Source: CATOSP01 sp965237775 (GTDB lineage: Bacteria > Chloroflexota > Dehalococcoidia > Lucifugimonadales > UBA3495). From it: DNA of 64,000 bases. Where the stretch lies: assembly GCA_965237775.1 (NCBI GenBank), contig OZ250155.1, forward strand, positions 930,001 to 994,000. Direction: 5' to 3'. The notes beneath the pieces are model-generated. The model saw only the letters and a list, made by a program, of their open reading frames with translations. It did not search any database and had not been told where the DNA came from. A program made the position numbers and the translations under genes. This document shows, one piece after another, positions 51,696 through 61,200 of the stretch (the first letter of the stretch is position 1; every line of letters begins with the position of its first letter).

Positions 51696-52964
51696 TTAGT
51701 CCGCTCCTACGGGTCTGACCCCGATGATTCCTTGCTCCATCAACTCGTCAATATCGACTTGGGGCAGTCCCAATAACTCGCCCAACACCCAACCATTGTG
51801 TTCGCCAAGGCCGGGGGCTGGAGTCGTTTCCTTTCTGGGATTGCGAGAGAGCTTCCAGGGTATGGTGACCTGTTTGTAGCCGCCCGCCTCCGGGTGGTCC
51901 ACCCAGTCCCAGAACCCACGGGCTTCCAGGTGTGGGTCGGAAATCACCTCGCGACCCTTGAGTACCGCTCCGGCAGGCACGCCGTGGGCTTGTAGGATAT
52001 GCATTGCCTGGTAGTGGTCCCGTTCCCTGGTCCACTCGGTCAAGAGTCGATCAAGCTCGTCGTGGTGATGTCCTCTGCCTTCCGCCGTGAGAAGGCGGTG
52101 GTCTTGGGACCATTCCGGGCTGTTAATGGCCCGGCATAACCCCATCCATTCCTCGTCCGACCCGACCGACACGGCTAACCAATTGTCCTCACCCAAGCAC
52201 TGGTACACGCCCTGCGGGTTCCTGGCCTTATGCCTGTTCCCCGTAAGGCCCGCCACCCTGTGGTTGACTTGAAGATCGAGAAACGCTTCTCCCTGCATCC
52301 CCACGGTCACCTCCCGCTGGGCCAGGTCGACCAGGCCTCCCTTGCCTGTGCGCCGCCGCCGTCGGAGGGCGGCCATCAACGCTCCCACACCCAGAATGCC
52401 TACCACTGGGTCCGGGAAGGTCTCGTTGGTCATCAGAGGCGCGCCGTCTATGTACCCGGTGACGGCTGCCAGTCCCGCGGTCTGCTCCAGGGTTGAGCCC
52501 AGCGAGCCGTAGTCCCTCTCGGGACCGGTCGCCCCCTGGCTGCTGATCTTCAGGTAGATTATCTGAGGATTGACCCTGGAGACGTCTTCGTAGCCGAGAC
52601 CCAGGCGGTCCATCACGGAAGCCCGGTAGTTCTCGGCCAACACGTCGCAGATCCCCGCGAGGGTGAGGAAGAGTTCCTTGCCCCTGGGAGTGGCCAGGTC
52701 TAGGGTCAGGCTTAGCTTGTTCACGTTGCGGTGGACGTGATGCCCTGCCCGGTTCCAAGGCCTCTCCCCCGGGTCACCGCCAGGGTACACCCTGCCCGCG
52801 CCAGGCGTGGGACGGGCTTGCCCCCGGCTGATGTCCATGCGGGAGCAAGACTCGACCTTGATAATCTGCGCTCCCATGTAGCCGAGCATGAAGGTCGTAT
52901 ACGGGCCGACCGCGACCTGGGTCAGGTCCAGGATTCGCAGTCCGTCCAATGCTAGGTTTGCCAA
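51696..52964 (-). CDS. CaiB/BaiF CoA-transferase
   Basis: 422 residues. The start is LALDGLRILDLTQVAVGPYTTFMLGYMGAQIIKVES, then LTLDLATPRGKELFL, VLAENYRASVMDRLGLGYEDV and GKGGLVDLAQREVTV, where the catalytic acidic position is Glu (AQREV), as in one large subgroup of the family. Transfers CoA between carboxylic acids. Start TTG 52964. It lies between another CaiB gene and the enoyl-CoA hydratase; the two CaiB proteins may form a heterodimer. Confidence 0.9.
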   Translation of the reverse strand: MANLALDGLRILDLTQVAVGPYTTFMLGYMGAQIIKVESCSRMDISRGQARPTPGAGRVYPGGDPGERPWNRAGHHVHRNVNKLSLTLDLATPRGKELFLTLAGICDVLAENYRASVMDRLGLGYEDVSRVNPQIIYLKISSQGATGPERDYGSLGSTLEQTAGLAAVTGYIDGAPLMTNETFPDPVVGILGVGALMAALRRRRRTGKGGLVDLAQREVTVGMQGEAFLDLQVNHRVAGLTGNRHKARNPQGVYQCLGEDNWLAVSVGSDEEWMGLCRAINSPEWSQDHRLLTAEGRGHHHDELDRLLTEWTRERDHYQAMHILQAHGVPAGAVLKGREVISDPHLEARGFWDWVDHPEAGGYKQVTIPWKLSRNPRKETTPAPGLGEHNGWVLGELLGLPQVDIDELMEQGIIGVRPVGAD

Positions 52965-53024
52965 TAGCCCCCCGGTGCGCGCAAGCTGGTGCGGTCCGTT
53001 TTGGTTTCCTGGAGTCCGTGCCCG

Positions 53025-54212
53025 CTAGACAACGCCGTTTTTCTGGAGTTGTTCCAGTTGAGTTGCCGTGTAACCCAGCGCTCCGCCGTAAATGTGGGCG
53101 TTGTGCTCGCCAAGTTGCGGGGCCCGCTCGTGCTTCCAGGTCTCGCCTTCGATGCGGAACGCGGGGCCGGGGTACATTAGCTCCCCTGTGGCGGGATGAA
53201 CGACGGGCTGGAAAAACTCCCGGTCCGCCAACTGGCGCGAGGCTAGCAGGTCCTCCACCGTGGCTACGTAACCCGCGATGCTGCGGAGGCCCTGGAGAGT
53301 GTGGTAGATCTCTTCCTTGGGCCTATCGGCTGCCCACTTTCCAACGACGGCTAGAAGTTCCTGAGAATTCTCCCGCCGCGCCGGGCCGGTGTTGAAACGC
53401 GGGTCGTCCGCCAATTCAGGGACGCCCAGTAGCTCGCACACGCGGGGCCACGTCTCCTCCTGAACCCCCGTTTCCAGACCAGGACTCACCCACCCATCCC
53501 TGGCGCGGGTCAGGTTGCTAGGCCGGCGCTCCGGGTTGCGGCCAAACTGGTAATGGATCGACGTATGGATCTGTGCGACAGCGGTGGTCTCCATTTCGGA
53601 GATGTCAACGTGTTGACCGTAGCCTTCGATGTCTCGGACGTAGAGGGCCAGCATGGTTGCCGAGAAAGCGGCCATTCCGGTGGTGCATAGGAGGGGGTTG
53701 CCGCCGACCTTCAGCGGTTCACGGTCCGGAAGGCCAATGACGCACATGAGGGCCCCGATCGCCTGTGCGACTATGTCTGACCCTTTGTAGTCCCGGTACG
53801 GTCCGGTCTGGCCGAAGGGGGTGATCGAGGTGTAAATCAGCCCTGGGTTTTCTCCTGACAACGCATCGTATCCCAACCCCAGGCTGTCCATGCGCCCCGG
53901 TGGATGGGACTCGACCAGAACGTCGCAACCTTCCGCCAACCGGCGTAGGACCGAAGCTCCCTCGGCATTTGCGATGTCCAGGGTGATGCTCTTCTTGCCC
54001 GTATTCAGGTACAGGAATAGCCCGCTCGCTTCAAGAGAGGACGGGTCCCCTAAGAAAGGCGGGGCTATCCGGGCCACGTCTCCCGTGCCTGGCCGCTCGA
54101 CTTTGACAACCTCGGCTCCGAGACCGGCTAGCAACTTGGTGCAAAACGGTCCGGCTATGTCCTCGCTCAGGTCGAGTACTCTTATGTCGCCCAGGACGGC
54201 TTCTTCGGTCAT
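53025..54212 (-). CDS. CaiB/BaiF CoA-transferase
   Basis: 395 residues from ATG 54212. IRVLDLSEDIAGPFCTKLLAGLGAEVVKVERPG, ITLDIANAEGASVLRRLAEGCDVLVESHPPGRMDSLGLGYD and YGQHVDISEMETTAVA with Glu at the catalytic position. CoA is passed through mixed anhydride and thioester intermediates in the family. It sits 32 bp after the SDR and 60 bp before the second CaiB. Substrate unknown. Confidence 0.9.
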   Translation of the reverse strand: MTEEAVLGDIRVLDLSEDIAGPFCTKLLAGLGAEVVKVERPGTGDVARIAPPFLGDPSSLEASGLFLYLNTGKKSITLDIANAEGASVLRRLAEGCDVLVESHPPGRMDSLGLGYDALSGENPGLIYTSITPFGQTGPYRDYKGSDIVAQAIGALMCVIGLPDREPLKVGGNPLLCTTGMAAFSATMLALYVRDIEGYGQHVDISEMETTAVAQIHTSIHYQFGRNPERRPSNLTRARDGWVSPGLETGVQEETWPRVCELLGVPELADDPRFNTGPARRENSQELLAVVGKWAADRPKEEIYHTLQGLRSIAGYVATVEDLLASRQLADREFFQPVVHPATGELMYPGPAFRIEGETWKHERAPQLGEHNAHIYGGALGYTATQLEQLQKNGVV

Positions 54213-54244
54213 ATCGGTCCCGGCCAGGTATTGGCTTTCAAGCG

Positions 54245-54997
54245 TTATTGGGCGGTCCGTCCGCCGTCGATGACCAACTCGGAACCGGTAACGAAAGAGG
54301 ACTCGTCGCTGGCCAGGTAAAGCACTCCGTAGGCAATCTCGATCGGTTCACCGACCCGGCCGAGAGGGACACGGCTCAACTGGTCCGCTCGGCTCTGTTC
54401 ATCGGAGCGGGCTGCCCGGAGCATGGGAGTTTGTACGGGTCCTGGGTGGACTGAATTGCAGCGTATGCCTTCCCTCGCGTACTGGACCGCGGCCGCCTTG
54501 CTGAAAATTCGGACTGCGCCCTTGCTGGCGGCGTAGGCTGCCGAGGTCCCCGGAGCCGGGGCGATGCCCGCGCCCGAGGAGATGTTGATGATCGAGCCGC
54601 CTCCCGCCTGCCTCATGGCCGGGATCGCCTCACGGGTCCCGAGGAACACACCCTTGGAATTGATATCCATGGTGCGGTCCCATTGCTCCTCGGTGAATTC
54701 TTCCAGTCCGCCGGAAATGGAAATCCCCGCGTTGTTCACGAGTATATCCAGTTTGCCGAAGTGGGCTACCGCTGCGGCCACCGCGTCCTTCCAATCGGCC
54801 TCACTTGTGACATCAAGCTGGACGAACAGGCACTCGGCCCCGGTCTCGTTGATCTGCGCTTCCGTCTGCCGGCCTTCCTCGGTCAACACGTCGCCTATGA
54901 CCACCTTCGCGCCTTCTTGAGCGAAGAGCTTGGCCTCCACGGCCCCCATGCCCCTTGCTCCACCGCTGATAAGGGCAACTTTGTTCTCCAGCCGCAT
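54245..54997 (-). CDS. Short-chain dehydrogenase/reductase
   Basis: 250 residues from ATG 54997 (GGAGGCAGGCGG directly upstream); a longer frame to 55120 has no support. Motifs: ALISGGARGMGAVEAKLF (NAD(P) loop), VVIGDVLTEEG with Asp suggesting NAD(H), NNAG, INISSGAG (Ser) and SAAYAASKGAVRIF (Tyr, Lys). Classical SDR, glucose-1-dehydrogenase or hydroxysteroid-dehydrogenase-like. First gene of the minus-strand catabolic run SDR-CaiB-CaiB-ECH-VOC. Confidence 0.9.
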   Translation of the reverse strand: MRLENKVALISGGARGMGAVEAKLFAQEGAKVVIGDVLTEEGRQTEAQINETGAECLFVQLDVTSEADWKDAVAAAVAHFGKLDILVNNAGISISGGLEEFTEEQWDRTMDINSKGVFLGTREAIPAMRQAGGGSIINISSGAGIAPAPGTSAAYAASKGAVRIFSKAAAVQYAREGIRCNSVHPGPVQTPMLRAARSDEQSRADQLSRVPLGRVGEPIEIAYGVLYLASDESSFVTGSELVIDGGRTAQ

Positions 54998-55144
54998 CCG
55001 CCTGCCTCCAGTTTCCGAGTATGACACGATTTTAGTGGCCAGACCCGCAGAGTCAATAGCGAGAGTCCGTCGACATCTACCGAGGGCAACCTCACGGCGT
55101 TCCCCTTCGACGCTTGTCATGGCCTGGACCCCTGCTTACAATGC

Positions 55145-55211
55145 CATCCACCGAAAGCCGACATCCACCGAAAGCGGCCATCCACCGAAAGCGGCCATCC
55201 ACCGAAGGCCC
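55145..55211. repeat. Four 17-bp tandem repeats before the ThDP gene
   Basis: CATCCACCGAAAGCGGC repeats with the first copy ending CCGA and the last slightly changed (CATCCACCGAAGGCCC). Period 17, not a multiple of three, located 60-125 bp upstream of the chosen start codon, so probably in the leader or promoter region. Confidence 0.85.
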
Positions 55212-55269
55212 TTGGCCGCGCTTTCGGGCCTGGGGCCGGCCCGTTTCGGCCCTCATCTCGAATGGAGAT

Positions 55270-56937
55270 ATGGCGATGCCTTTGATGACCGGTAAGCGTG
55301 CGCTGATGGAAATGCTCAGGGCCGAAGGCGTGAGGTACATCTTCGGCAATCCTGGCACCAGCGAGAGCGCCATAATGTCCTCCCTTCCCGACTACCCGGA
55401 CCTCGAATACATGCTGGTGACCCAGGAAGGCGTGGCCATGGGCATGGCCGACGGCTACGCAACCGCCCGGGGCGCGGCGGCCCTCGTCAATCTGCATATT
55501 GAGACCGGCTTGGCCAACGGCATTAGCCTGCTCCACCACGCCATGGACGGCGGAACACCCGTGGTCCTGACCTCCGGCAACAAGGACATCCGCAAGTTGG
55601 CCGAGGGAAGGTCCGACCTGGTGGAGATGGTGCGCCAGTTCACCAAGTGGAGCGCGGAAGTGACCCACCCCGAGCAGGTCCCAGGAGTGATTCGCCGGGC
55701 GTTCACCGAGGCGCAGACGCCTCCAACCGGGCCAACCTACGTCGCTTTCGCCGCCAATGCGTTGGAGGACTCGGCAGACGTGGAAATCGCGGCTTCCAGG
55801 CCTGGGTATCACCGGACTCTCCCGGACCCCGTGGGAGTCGAGGCCGCCGCTGAGCTTCTGGCCAACGCGGCCCACCCGGTCATGTTTACGGGAGACAGAT
55901 TGGCCCAGTCGGGAGGGACCGACGCCGCCGTCCGTCTTGCCGAGTTGTCCGGCGCAACGGTCTACACAACTTCTTACGCCAGGATGAACTTCCCCCCGCG
56001 CCATCCTCAATTCATGGGACGCATCAACCCCGCGTTGCCCGTGTGGCGGGCCGAATTGGCGAAGGCCGACGTCGTCCTGGCCGTTGGTACGGACGTGTTT
56101 CCCGGCTTCTTCTACTTTCCCGGCAGCGTGCTCGCCAGTGAGACCAGCTTGGTGCATGTGGATTCCGCTCCCAGGGCCGTGGGGCGCAGCGAACCAACCC
56201 GCGTTGGCATCATTGCCGACCCACGCTCGGCCCTGGAGAATCTTCACGACGCCGTCCAACAGCGAATGTCCGGAGCCCAGCGGGAGTCTGCGCGGCAACG
56301 GGCAAAAGACCTGTCGGGCCGCAAGTCGGCGCTCAAGGACCTATGGGATATCCGCCTTAAGCAAACCTGGAATAATCGGCCCATGTCGACGGAACGAATG
56401 ATGACCGAGGTGGGCAAGGCCATCCCTTCCGACGCCATCGTGGTTGACGATTCCATCAGCTCCAAGGACGCCCTGCACGGCGCTATCGAATTCAGCCGCC
56501 CCGACTCCATTTTCGGCGAACGCATCGGGGCCATCGGTTGGGGTATGGGCGCGGCCTTGGGGGTCAAGTTGGCCCACCCTAACCGTCCGGTCATAGGCGT
56601 GGTCGGCGACGGCAGCGCGATGATGACGGTGCAGGGTCTGTGGACCGCCGCTAACTCCAATATCCCGGTGGTCTACGTGGTCTGCAACAACCGGTCCTAC
56701 CGGATTCTCAAGCTCAATATGAACATCTACAAAAGCGAGGTCCTGGACGAGGTCGCCCCGGATAGCTACGTGGGTATGGACTTTCCGATTCCCTTGGATC
56801 TGGCCGCGATGGCCAACGCTTGCGGGGTGTTTGGCCGGACGATAGAAGACCCGCAGGAAATCGCCCCTGCCATTGAGACGGCCCTTGCCTCCGGCCGCCC
56901 CGCCCTGTTGGATGTTGTGATCGACGGCGCTGTTTAG
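55270..56937 (+). CDS. Thiamine-diphosphate-dependent enzyme (benzoylformate decarboxylase/acetolactate synthase-like)
   Basis: 555 residues from ATG 55270 (GGAG three bases before; the next ATG at 55276 is equally possible). N-terminal PYR domain: LMEMLRAEGVRYIFGNPGTSE with the activating Glu in VTQEGVAMGMADGYA (about 52). The central domain includes PVMFTGDRLAQSGG; the C-terminal PP domain has VIGVVGDGSAMMTVQ...NN (GDG to NN, Mg2+/ThDP site). It resembles MdlC-type decarboxylases, acting on 2-oxo acids. No small regulatory subunit follows; a subtilase gene begins 10 bp downstream. Divergent from the SDR-CaiB run, so it could feed the same pathway. Confidence 0.87.
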   Translation: MAMPLMTGKRALMEMLRAEGVRYIFGNPGTSESAIMSSLPDYPDLEYMLVTQEGVAMGMADGYATARGAAALVNLHIETGLANGISLLHHAMDGGTPVVLTSGNKDIRKLAEGRSDLVEMVRQFTKWSAEVTHPEQVPGVIRRAFTEAQTPPTGPTYVAFAANALEDSADVEIAASRPGYHRTLPDPVGVEAAAELLANAAHPVMFTGDRLAQSGGTDAAVRLAELSGATVYTTSYARMNFPPRHPQFMGRINPALPVWRAELAKADVVLAVGTDVFPGFFYFPGSVLASETSLVHVDSAPRAVGRSEPTRVGIIADPRSALENLHDAVQQRMSGAQRESARQRAKDLSGRKSALKDLWDIRLKQTWNNRPMSTERMMTEVGKAIPSDAIVVDDSISSKDALHGAIEFSRPDSIFGERIGAIGWGMGAALGVKLAHPNRPVIGVVGDGSAMMTVQGLWTAANSNIPVVYVVCNNRSYRILKLNMNIYKSEVLDEVAPDSYVGMDFPIPLDLAAMANACGVFGRTIEDPQEIAPAIETALASGRPALLDVVIDGAV

Positions 56938-56946
56938 CCAGGTCTG

Positions 56947-59421
56947 ATGCGCCTCCCTGCCCCGGCTAAATTCGTTCTGGTTATCTCCGCCTGCCTGCTC
57001 CTGGTCTCGACCCAGGGACCCTCTCTGAGCGCCTCGCACTCACCGCCATCCAACTCCGCTAGGACTATTAGCCTGATAGTTCATACCCCGAAGCCCTATG
57101 CGGACTTGGCTGGCTGGATCGAGGACATCGGCGGCTCGGTGACCGTCAGGTTCCAGAACGTAGACGCCATTGCCGTAACCGTACCCGCCCACCGCCTCGC
57201 CCGCCTGCTCGCTTCGCCGGATGTTCTCGGAGTTGAGAAGGACCGTATCGTCCCCCTGCCCACTCCTCCCGGAGAGATGATGGAGATCATGGATATGGTG
57301 GAGATGAAGCCGTTGGGTCTGGCCAACGGACAACTGATCTCCCCCGCCGCCCTGTCATCCCAAATCGGAGAGGCGCCGCGTAATTATCGGAGCTACCTCG
57401 CGGAAATCACCGGCGCAAGCGAAGTCTGGGGCGAGACCAATTTCGGCGCTGGAACGATGGTCGCGGTGATAGACACCGGCACTGACGCAAGCCATCCGTG
57501 TCTGGCCGGGCGCAACGCGGCGGGCCTTCCTTCGACACGGGTAATTGCGGGCCCGGACCTGTCCACCGACCGTGGCACCGGGTTCGAGGGGTCCACCGCG
57601 CCTACCAACAACTATCACGGCACCTTCGCCGCGGGGATGGTAGCCTCCAACTGCTTCATGGTGTTGGACAAGAGAGTCCCGGAAGACGCGGACCTCGCGT
57701 CCATATTCGAGGCGCACCTCCCTCCTGGGACCATCTTTGGGGCCGGGCATAACTTGATGGTACCCCTGGTCGGGTTGGCCCCGGCCGCCAGCATTTACGC
57801 GGTAAAAGTCTTCCCCCACACAGGCTCCGGGGCATCACATTCGAGAATCGAGTCCGCCATCGACCACATCATCACGCGTAAGAAGCTGTCCAACGCTGGG
57901 GCCGCCGGTGGGTTGGATGTGGACATCATCAACATGAGCCTGGGCGGGGCTTCCCTGTCCGACGGACTGACCCTGGAAGAGAGGTTGGTGGACCAGGCGA
58001 CTAAGGCCGGGATGCTTGTCGTCGTGGCGGCGGGCAACGAGGGGCCCGCGCCGGTCTCTGTATCCTCCCCCGGCACGGCTTACACCGCGCTCACCGCCGG
58101 GGCCGCCAGTGATCCGGCCCATACACGGATTTTCTGGGACATGTTGTTGGGTCCGGGCATGGGGCACGTCCTGTACGCGGAAGACGACTTCCGGGCTGCC
58201 GACTTCAGCGCCCGCGGACCCCTTGCCGACCGGCGGGCAGGTCCGGATGTGGTGGCAACCGGAGTGTTCAACATTTCTCTAACCTCCGGGGGCGGAATCG
58301 GCTGGTCGTCGGGAACGTCTTTTTCCACGCCCGCGGTAGCCGGAGGCGCGGCGTTGCTCACCGCATGGGCCAAGGCCAACGAACCCCAGGCCGGTCCGCT
58401 GGCCATCCGCAACGCGATCATGGACGGCGCAGTCTCGATGGGGCCAGACTGGAGGCGGCGTGCCCAGGGCGGAGGCTACATCAACGTGGCCAACGCTCTA
58501 AATCTGTTGAAAAGCGGGCGCATCGACAACTCTCTCAAGTTTCCTCCACCGGATGAGCCGGTCCCGAACGTCCACTTCGAGGCTGGAAGCTTCACCTCGG
58601 ATGTGACCGGCCTGGCCCCGGCGAGAACCACCGACTTCGTTTTCGAGGTCACTCCTTCCACCAGGTTGCTAGTCATTGACCTCGAGCAGGTCCTAATCGA
58701 CCCCGACCCGGCGCCAACGGCGATACCCAATTCCATCGAGTTGTATCTGAAAGGTTCCAAGCGCGGCGGTACTTCCTACATCCTGTACAGCGCGAACGTC
58801 TTTGGAGGATCGAGAATCGTCATAGGTGACGGCGAACTCGGTCTGTACGGGCCCATTTTCCCCTTCACCGTTGGGCGGAGTCCGCTGGAACCGGGACTGA
58901 TGAAGCTGACGATTCAAGGCGACTGGACCAACAACGGCAATGTGGGCGCCACCGTCACCATTCGGCGGCTTGAAGGAATAATCCCCACTCCCACAGGCCC
59001 AGGGCTGGCGCAGGGCGACACAGTGTTACTCCCCTTTCAGGTGTCTCCGGGGACCAGGACTGTCCGGCTGGAGTTGGGATGGGACCACAATTGGTCCCGT
59101 TTCCCGACCAACGACTTGGACATGTACCTTTGTAGACCCGGGTTCCTGCCCTACTTCGACTTCCGGGGCGCGTCGATCAACTCGCCTGAGCGCATGACGC
59201 TATCCTCCCCTGAACCGGGTACGTGGTACGTCATGGTGGTCGGATTCGGAGTCAACACGGGACGGGACGCCTATTACCTGGATGTGGAGACCCTCGGTTC
59301 CGATGGACTCCCTCCGGATAATCCAGCTTCGTTGGATGCCCATTCCCCCGTCCCTAACAGCTTCCACGACCACGAGGATGGTCACCGTGAGTTGGCGTTT
59401 CAGGGCGAATCGTGCTTCTGA
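56947..59421 (+). CDS. Secreted S8 (subtilisin-like) serine protease
   Basis: 824 residues. Signal peptide about 1-30 (FVLVISACLLLVST), an I9-like propeptide region about 40-100, catalytic domain with Asp176 (VAVIDTGTD), His224 (NNYHGTFAAGM), oxyanion Asn364 (AAGNEG) and Ser458 (SSGTSFSTPAVAGG). A ~100-residue insert lies between His and Asn, and a C-terminal region (about 540-820) is built of beta domains including a pre-peptidase-like module (GTWYVMVVGFGVN). Predicted extracellular endopeptidase. ATG 56947 is 10 bp after the ThDP gene stop; co-transcription is likely though the functions look unrelated. Confidence 0.9.
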   Translation: MRLPAPAKFVLVISACLLLVSTQGPSLSASHSPPSNSARTISLIVHTPKPYADLAGWIEDIGGSVTVRFQNVDAIAVTVPAHRLARLLASPDVLGVEKDRIVPLPTPPGEMMEIMDMVEMKPLGLANGQLISPAALSSQIGEAPRNYRSYLAEITGASEVWGETNFGAGTMVAVIDTGTDASHPCLAGRNAAGLPSTRVIAGPDLSTDRGTGFEGSTAPTNNYHGTFAAGMVASNCFMVLDKRVPEDADLASIFEAHLPPGTIFGAGHNLMVPLVGLAPAASIYAVKVFPHTGSGASHSRIESAIDHIITRKKLSNAGAAGGLDVDIINMSLGGASLSDGLTLEERLVDQATKAGMLVVVAAGNEGPAPVSVSSPGTAYTALTAGAASDPAHTRIFWDMLLGPGMGHVLYAEDDFRAADFSARGPLADRRAGPDVVATGVFNISLTSGGGIGWSSGTSFSTPAVAGGAALLTAWAKANEPQAGPLAIRNAIMDGAVSMGPDWRRRAQGGGYINVANALNLLKSGRIDNSLKFPPPDEPVPNVHFEAGSFTSDVTGLAPARTTDFVFEVTPSTRLLVIDLEQVLIDPDPAPTAIPNSIELYLKGSKRGGTSYILYSANVFGGSRIVIGDGELGLYGPIFPFTVGRSPLEPGLMKLTIQGDWTNNGNVGATVTIRRLEGIIPTPTGPGLAQGDTVLLPFQVSPGTRTVRLELGWDHNWSRFPTNDLDMYLCRPGFLPYFDFRGASINSPERMTLSSPEPGTWYVMVVGFGVNTGRDAYYLDVETLGSDGLPPDNPASLDAHSPVPNSFHDHEDGHRELAFQGESCF

Positions 59422-59439
59422 AACCGTAGGCCCCAGCCT

Positions 59440-59461
59440 CCCCCGCAACGACGAGCGGGGG
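59440..59461 (+). terminator. Possible terminator hairpin after the protease gene
   Basis: CCCCCGC (59440-59446) and GCGGGGG (59455-59461) with an 8-base loop, 18 bp after the stop. No T-run follows. The rest of the 278-bp gap before the class IV aminotransferase shows nothing clear. Confidence 0.35.
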
Positions 59462-59699
59462 AAGGGATTCCTGATTGCTAGGCTGGAAACTCTTGGTTTG
59501 CTATAGTGAGTCGTCAGCGGCCGGTTTCCAATAGTAAGTAAATGTTAAGTAAGTAATGGCGGCCCGCAGGGCCACGAACAACTGATGACTGGCTACTGAC
59601 CGCTAAATTGCTATACTGTGGACGCGTTCTACGGCTAGGCGAGCCTGGAGCTTGTTCCGAAGCACATACAACGTCCGGAGAGGACCCAAGGAGGGGAAC

Positions 59700-60605
59700 A
59701 TGGCAGACTACACCGCATACTTCAATGGCGAGTGGATGCCCTTCAGCGAGGTCAAGATCGACCCTATGGACCGAGGGTTCCTCGTCGGCGACGTGATCTT
59801 CGACGTAGCACGGACTTTCAACGGCAAGAGCTTCCGCATGGACGAGCATATCGACAGGCTCTACCGCTCCCTGAAGTACGTCCGCCTCGATCCGGGCCTC
59901 TCCCCGCGGGAGATGCACGACATCAGCGAGGAAGCCATCACTCGCAACGAGGGCCTGCGCGATGGAGTAGGCGACTTCACGATTACCCAATTCATAACCC
60001 GTGGCCCCGGCTCCTGGTCACGTGATGCGGGTCCCCCGGCGGTGTGCGTCAAGATCGCCCCCGCGGCCTTTAGCCGGTACGCCAGGCTGTTCAAGGACGG
60101 CGCTCACGGGGTAATCACGCGTACCCGTAGCTATCCCGTGGACGCTCTTGACCCCAAGGTGAAGCACTACAGCCGTATGAACTTCAACCTGGCCGACCTG
60201 GAAGCGGCGGACGTCGACCCCGAAGGATGGCCCATCCTCACCGACGCCGATGGAAACCTCACCGAAGGCACAGGGTACAATGTGTTCCTCGTCACGAATG
60301 GCGTGATTCGAACGCCCGGAGACAAGAATATACTTCAGGGGATTTCCAGGGGCATGGTCTTCGACCTGGCCGAACAGCTCGAAATACCCTTGGTGGAAGA
60401 AGACCTCCAGCCATACGACATGTACACCGCCGACGAAGCCTTCTTTTCCAGCACCACTCCTTGCGTCCTCCCTGTTACGGTGGTCGACAAGCGGGACGTG
60501 GGTGACGGAAAGCCCGGCCCCATCGTCCAGCAATTGTTAGCCGCCTGGAGCGAGTCGGTAGGGATGGATATCGTGGACCAAATGGAGCGTTTCGACCGGG
60601 AATAA
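59700..60605 (+). CDS. Class IV PLP-dependent aminotransferase (branched-chain/D-amino-acid type)
   Basis: 301 residues from ATG 59700 (AAGGAGGGGAAC upstream). Fold-type IV: DPMDRGFLVGDVIFDVARTFNGKSFRMDEHIDRL at the start, Lys in DPKVKHYSRMNFNLAD (about 160) as the PLP lysine, then DADGNLTEGTGYNVFLV with the Glu/Gly-rich loop and FFSSTTPCVLPV near the end. Could be IlvE-like, D-alanine transaminase or a 4-amino-4-deoxychorismate lyase relative. First gene of a four-gene plus-strand run with CinA, Rid and TrmH. Confidence 0.87.
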   Translation: MADYTAYFNGEWMPFSEVKIDPMDRGFLVGDVIFDVARTFNGKSFRMDEHIDRLYRSLKYVRLDPGLSPREMHDISEEAITRNEGLRDGVGDFTITQFITRGPGSWSRDAGPPAVCVKIAPAAFSRYARLFKDGAHGVITRTRSYPVDALDPKVKHYSRMNFNLADLEAADVDPEGWPILTDADGNLTEGTGYNVFLVTNGVIRTPGDKNILQGISRGMVFDLAEQLEIPLVEEDLQPYDMYTADEAFFSSTTPCVLPVTVVDKRDVGDGKPGPIVQQLLAAWSESVGMDIVDQMERFDRE

Positions 60606-60692
60606 GTTTCCCTGGCGGCAATTAAGCGCCGGACCATCGTCATTCAACGACCGGACGTTCCGATGGCCCGGTGCAAACTTCAGGAGGCGGTC

Positions 60693-61181
60693 ATGCCTGA
60701 TCTCAGCTCTATGGCGGCGTCGGTAGGCGCCCTGCTCAAGGAGAAGGAACAATCCGTAGCCGTTTCTGAATCTTCCTGCGCTGGCCTGATCTCCGCGTCG
60801 CTCGTGGCGGTGCCGGGAGCATCGGCCTATTACGTGGGCGGCGCGGTGGTCTATACACGCACCTCCCAACGTGGACTGCTTCAGGTCCCCGAGGAGGCAA
60901 TGGAGGGAATTAGGGCAAGCAGCGAGCCCTACGCCCTGCTGAACGCCCGCACCGTGCGGGAGGCGTTGGGCACAACCTGGGCCGTAAGCGAGACCGGCGC
61001 GAGCGGTCCCACCGGGAACCGCTACGGGGATTCCGCTGGCCATGCGTGCATTGCCGTGTCCGGCCCCGTGGAACGTTCCCTCACCATTGAGACCCGAAAC
61101 TCCGACCGCGAGATGAACATGTGGTCCTTTACCAAGGCGGCCCTGCAACTGTTGGAAGAGTGTGTAAGGGAATCGGCCTGA
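60693..61181 (+). CDS. CinA C-terminal-domain protein (nicotinamide-nucleotide amidase-like)
   Basis: 162 residues from ATG 60693 (CAGGAGGCGGTC upstream). The CinA amidase pattern is present: VAVSESSCAGLISASLVAVPGASAYYVGG with the conserved Ser/Cys region, then YALLNARTVREALGTTWAVSETGASGPTGN. The family deamidates NMN to nicotinate mononucleotide in pyridine-nucleotide recycling. Here the Ser-Cys pair (SESSCAGL) matches, and Gly-rich loops are kept, though the later part is somewhat different from standard PncC. It stands alone without the N-terminal COG1058 domain. Confidence 0.85.
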   Translation: MPDLSSMAASVGALLKEKEQSVAVSESSCAGLISASLVAVPGASAYYVGGAVVYTRTSQRGLLQVPEEAMEGIRASSEPYALLNARTVREALGTTWAVSETGASGPTGNRYGDSAGHACIAVSGPVERSLTIETRNSDREMNMWSFTKAALQLLEECVRESA

Positions 61182-61200
61182 GTCGCCGGGAGCATTTGAA

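Noticed and set aside
55145..55211. CRISPR array or minisatellite gene
   Set aside because: 17-bp units directly adjoining with no spacers and no cas genes anywhere in the window.
55117..56298. 393-residue frame antisense to the ThDP enzyme
   Set aside because: Shadow; the plus-strand gene has all cofactor motifs.
59560..59640. Second promoter from TATACT near 59620
   Set aside because: A good -10-like box exists but no -35 at the right spacing, so it was not annotated.
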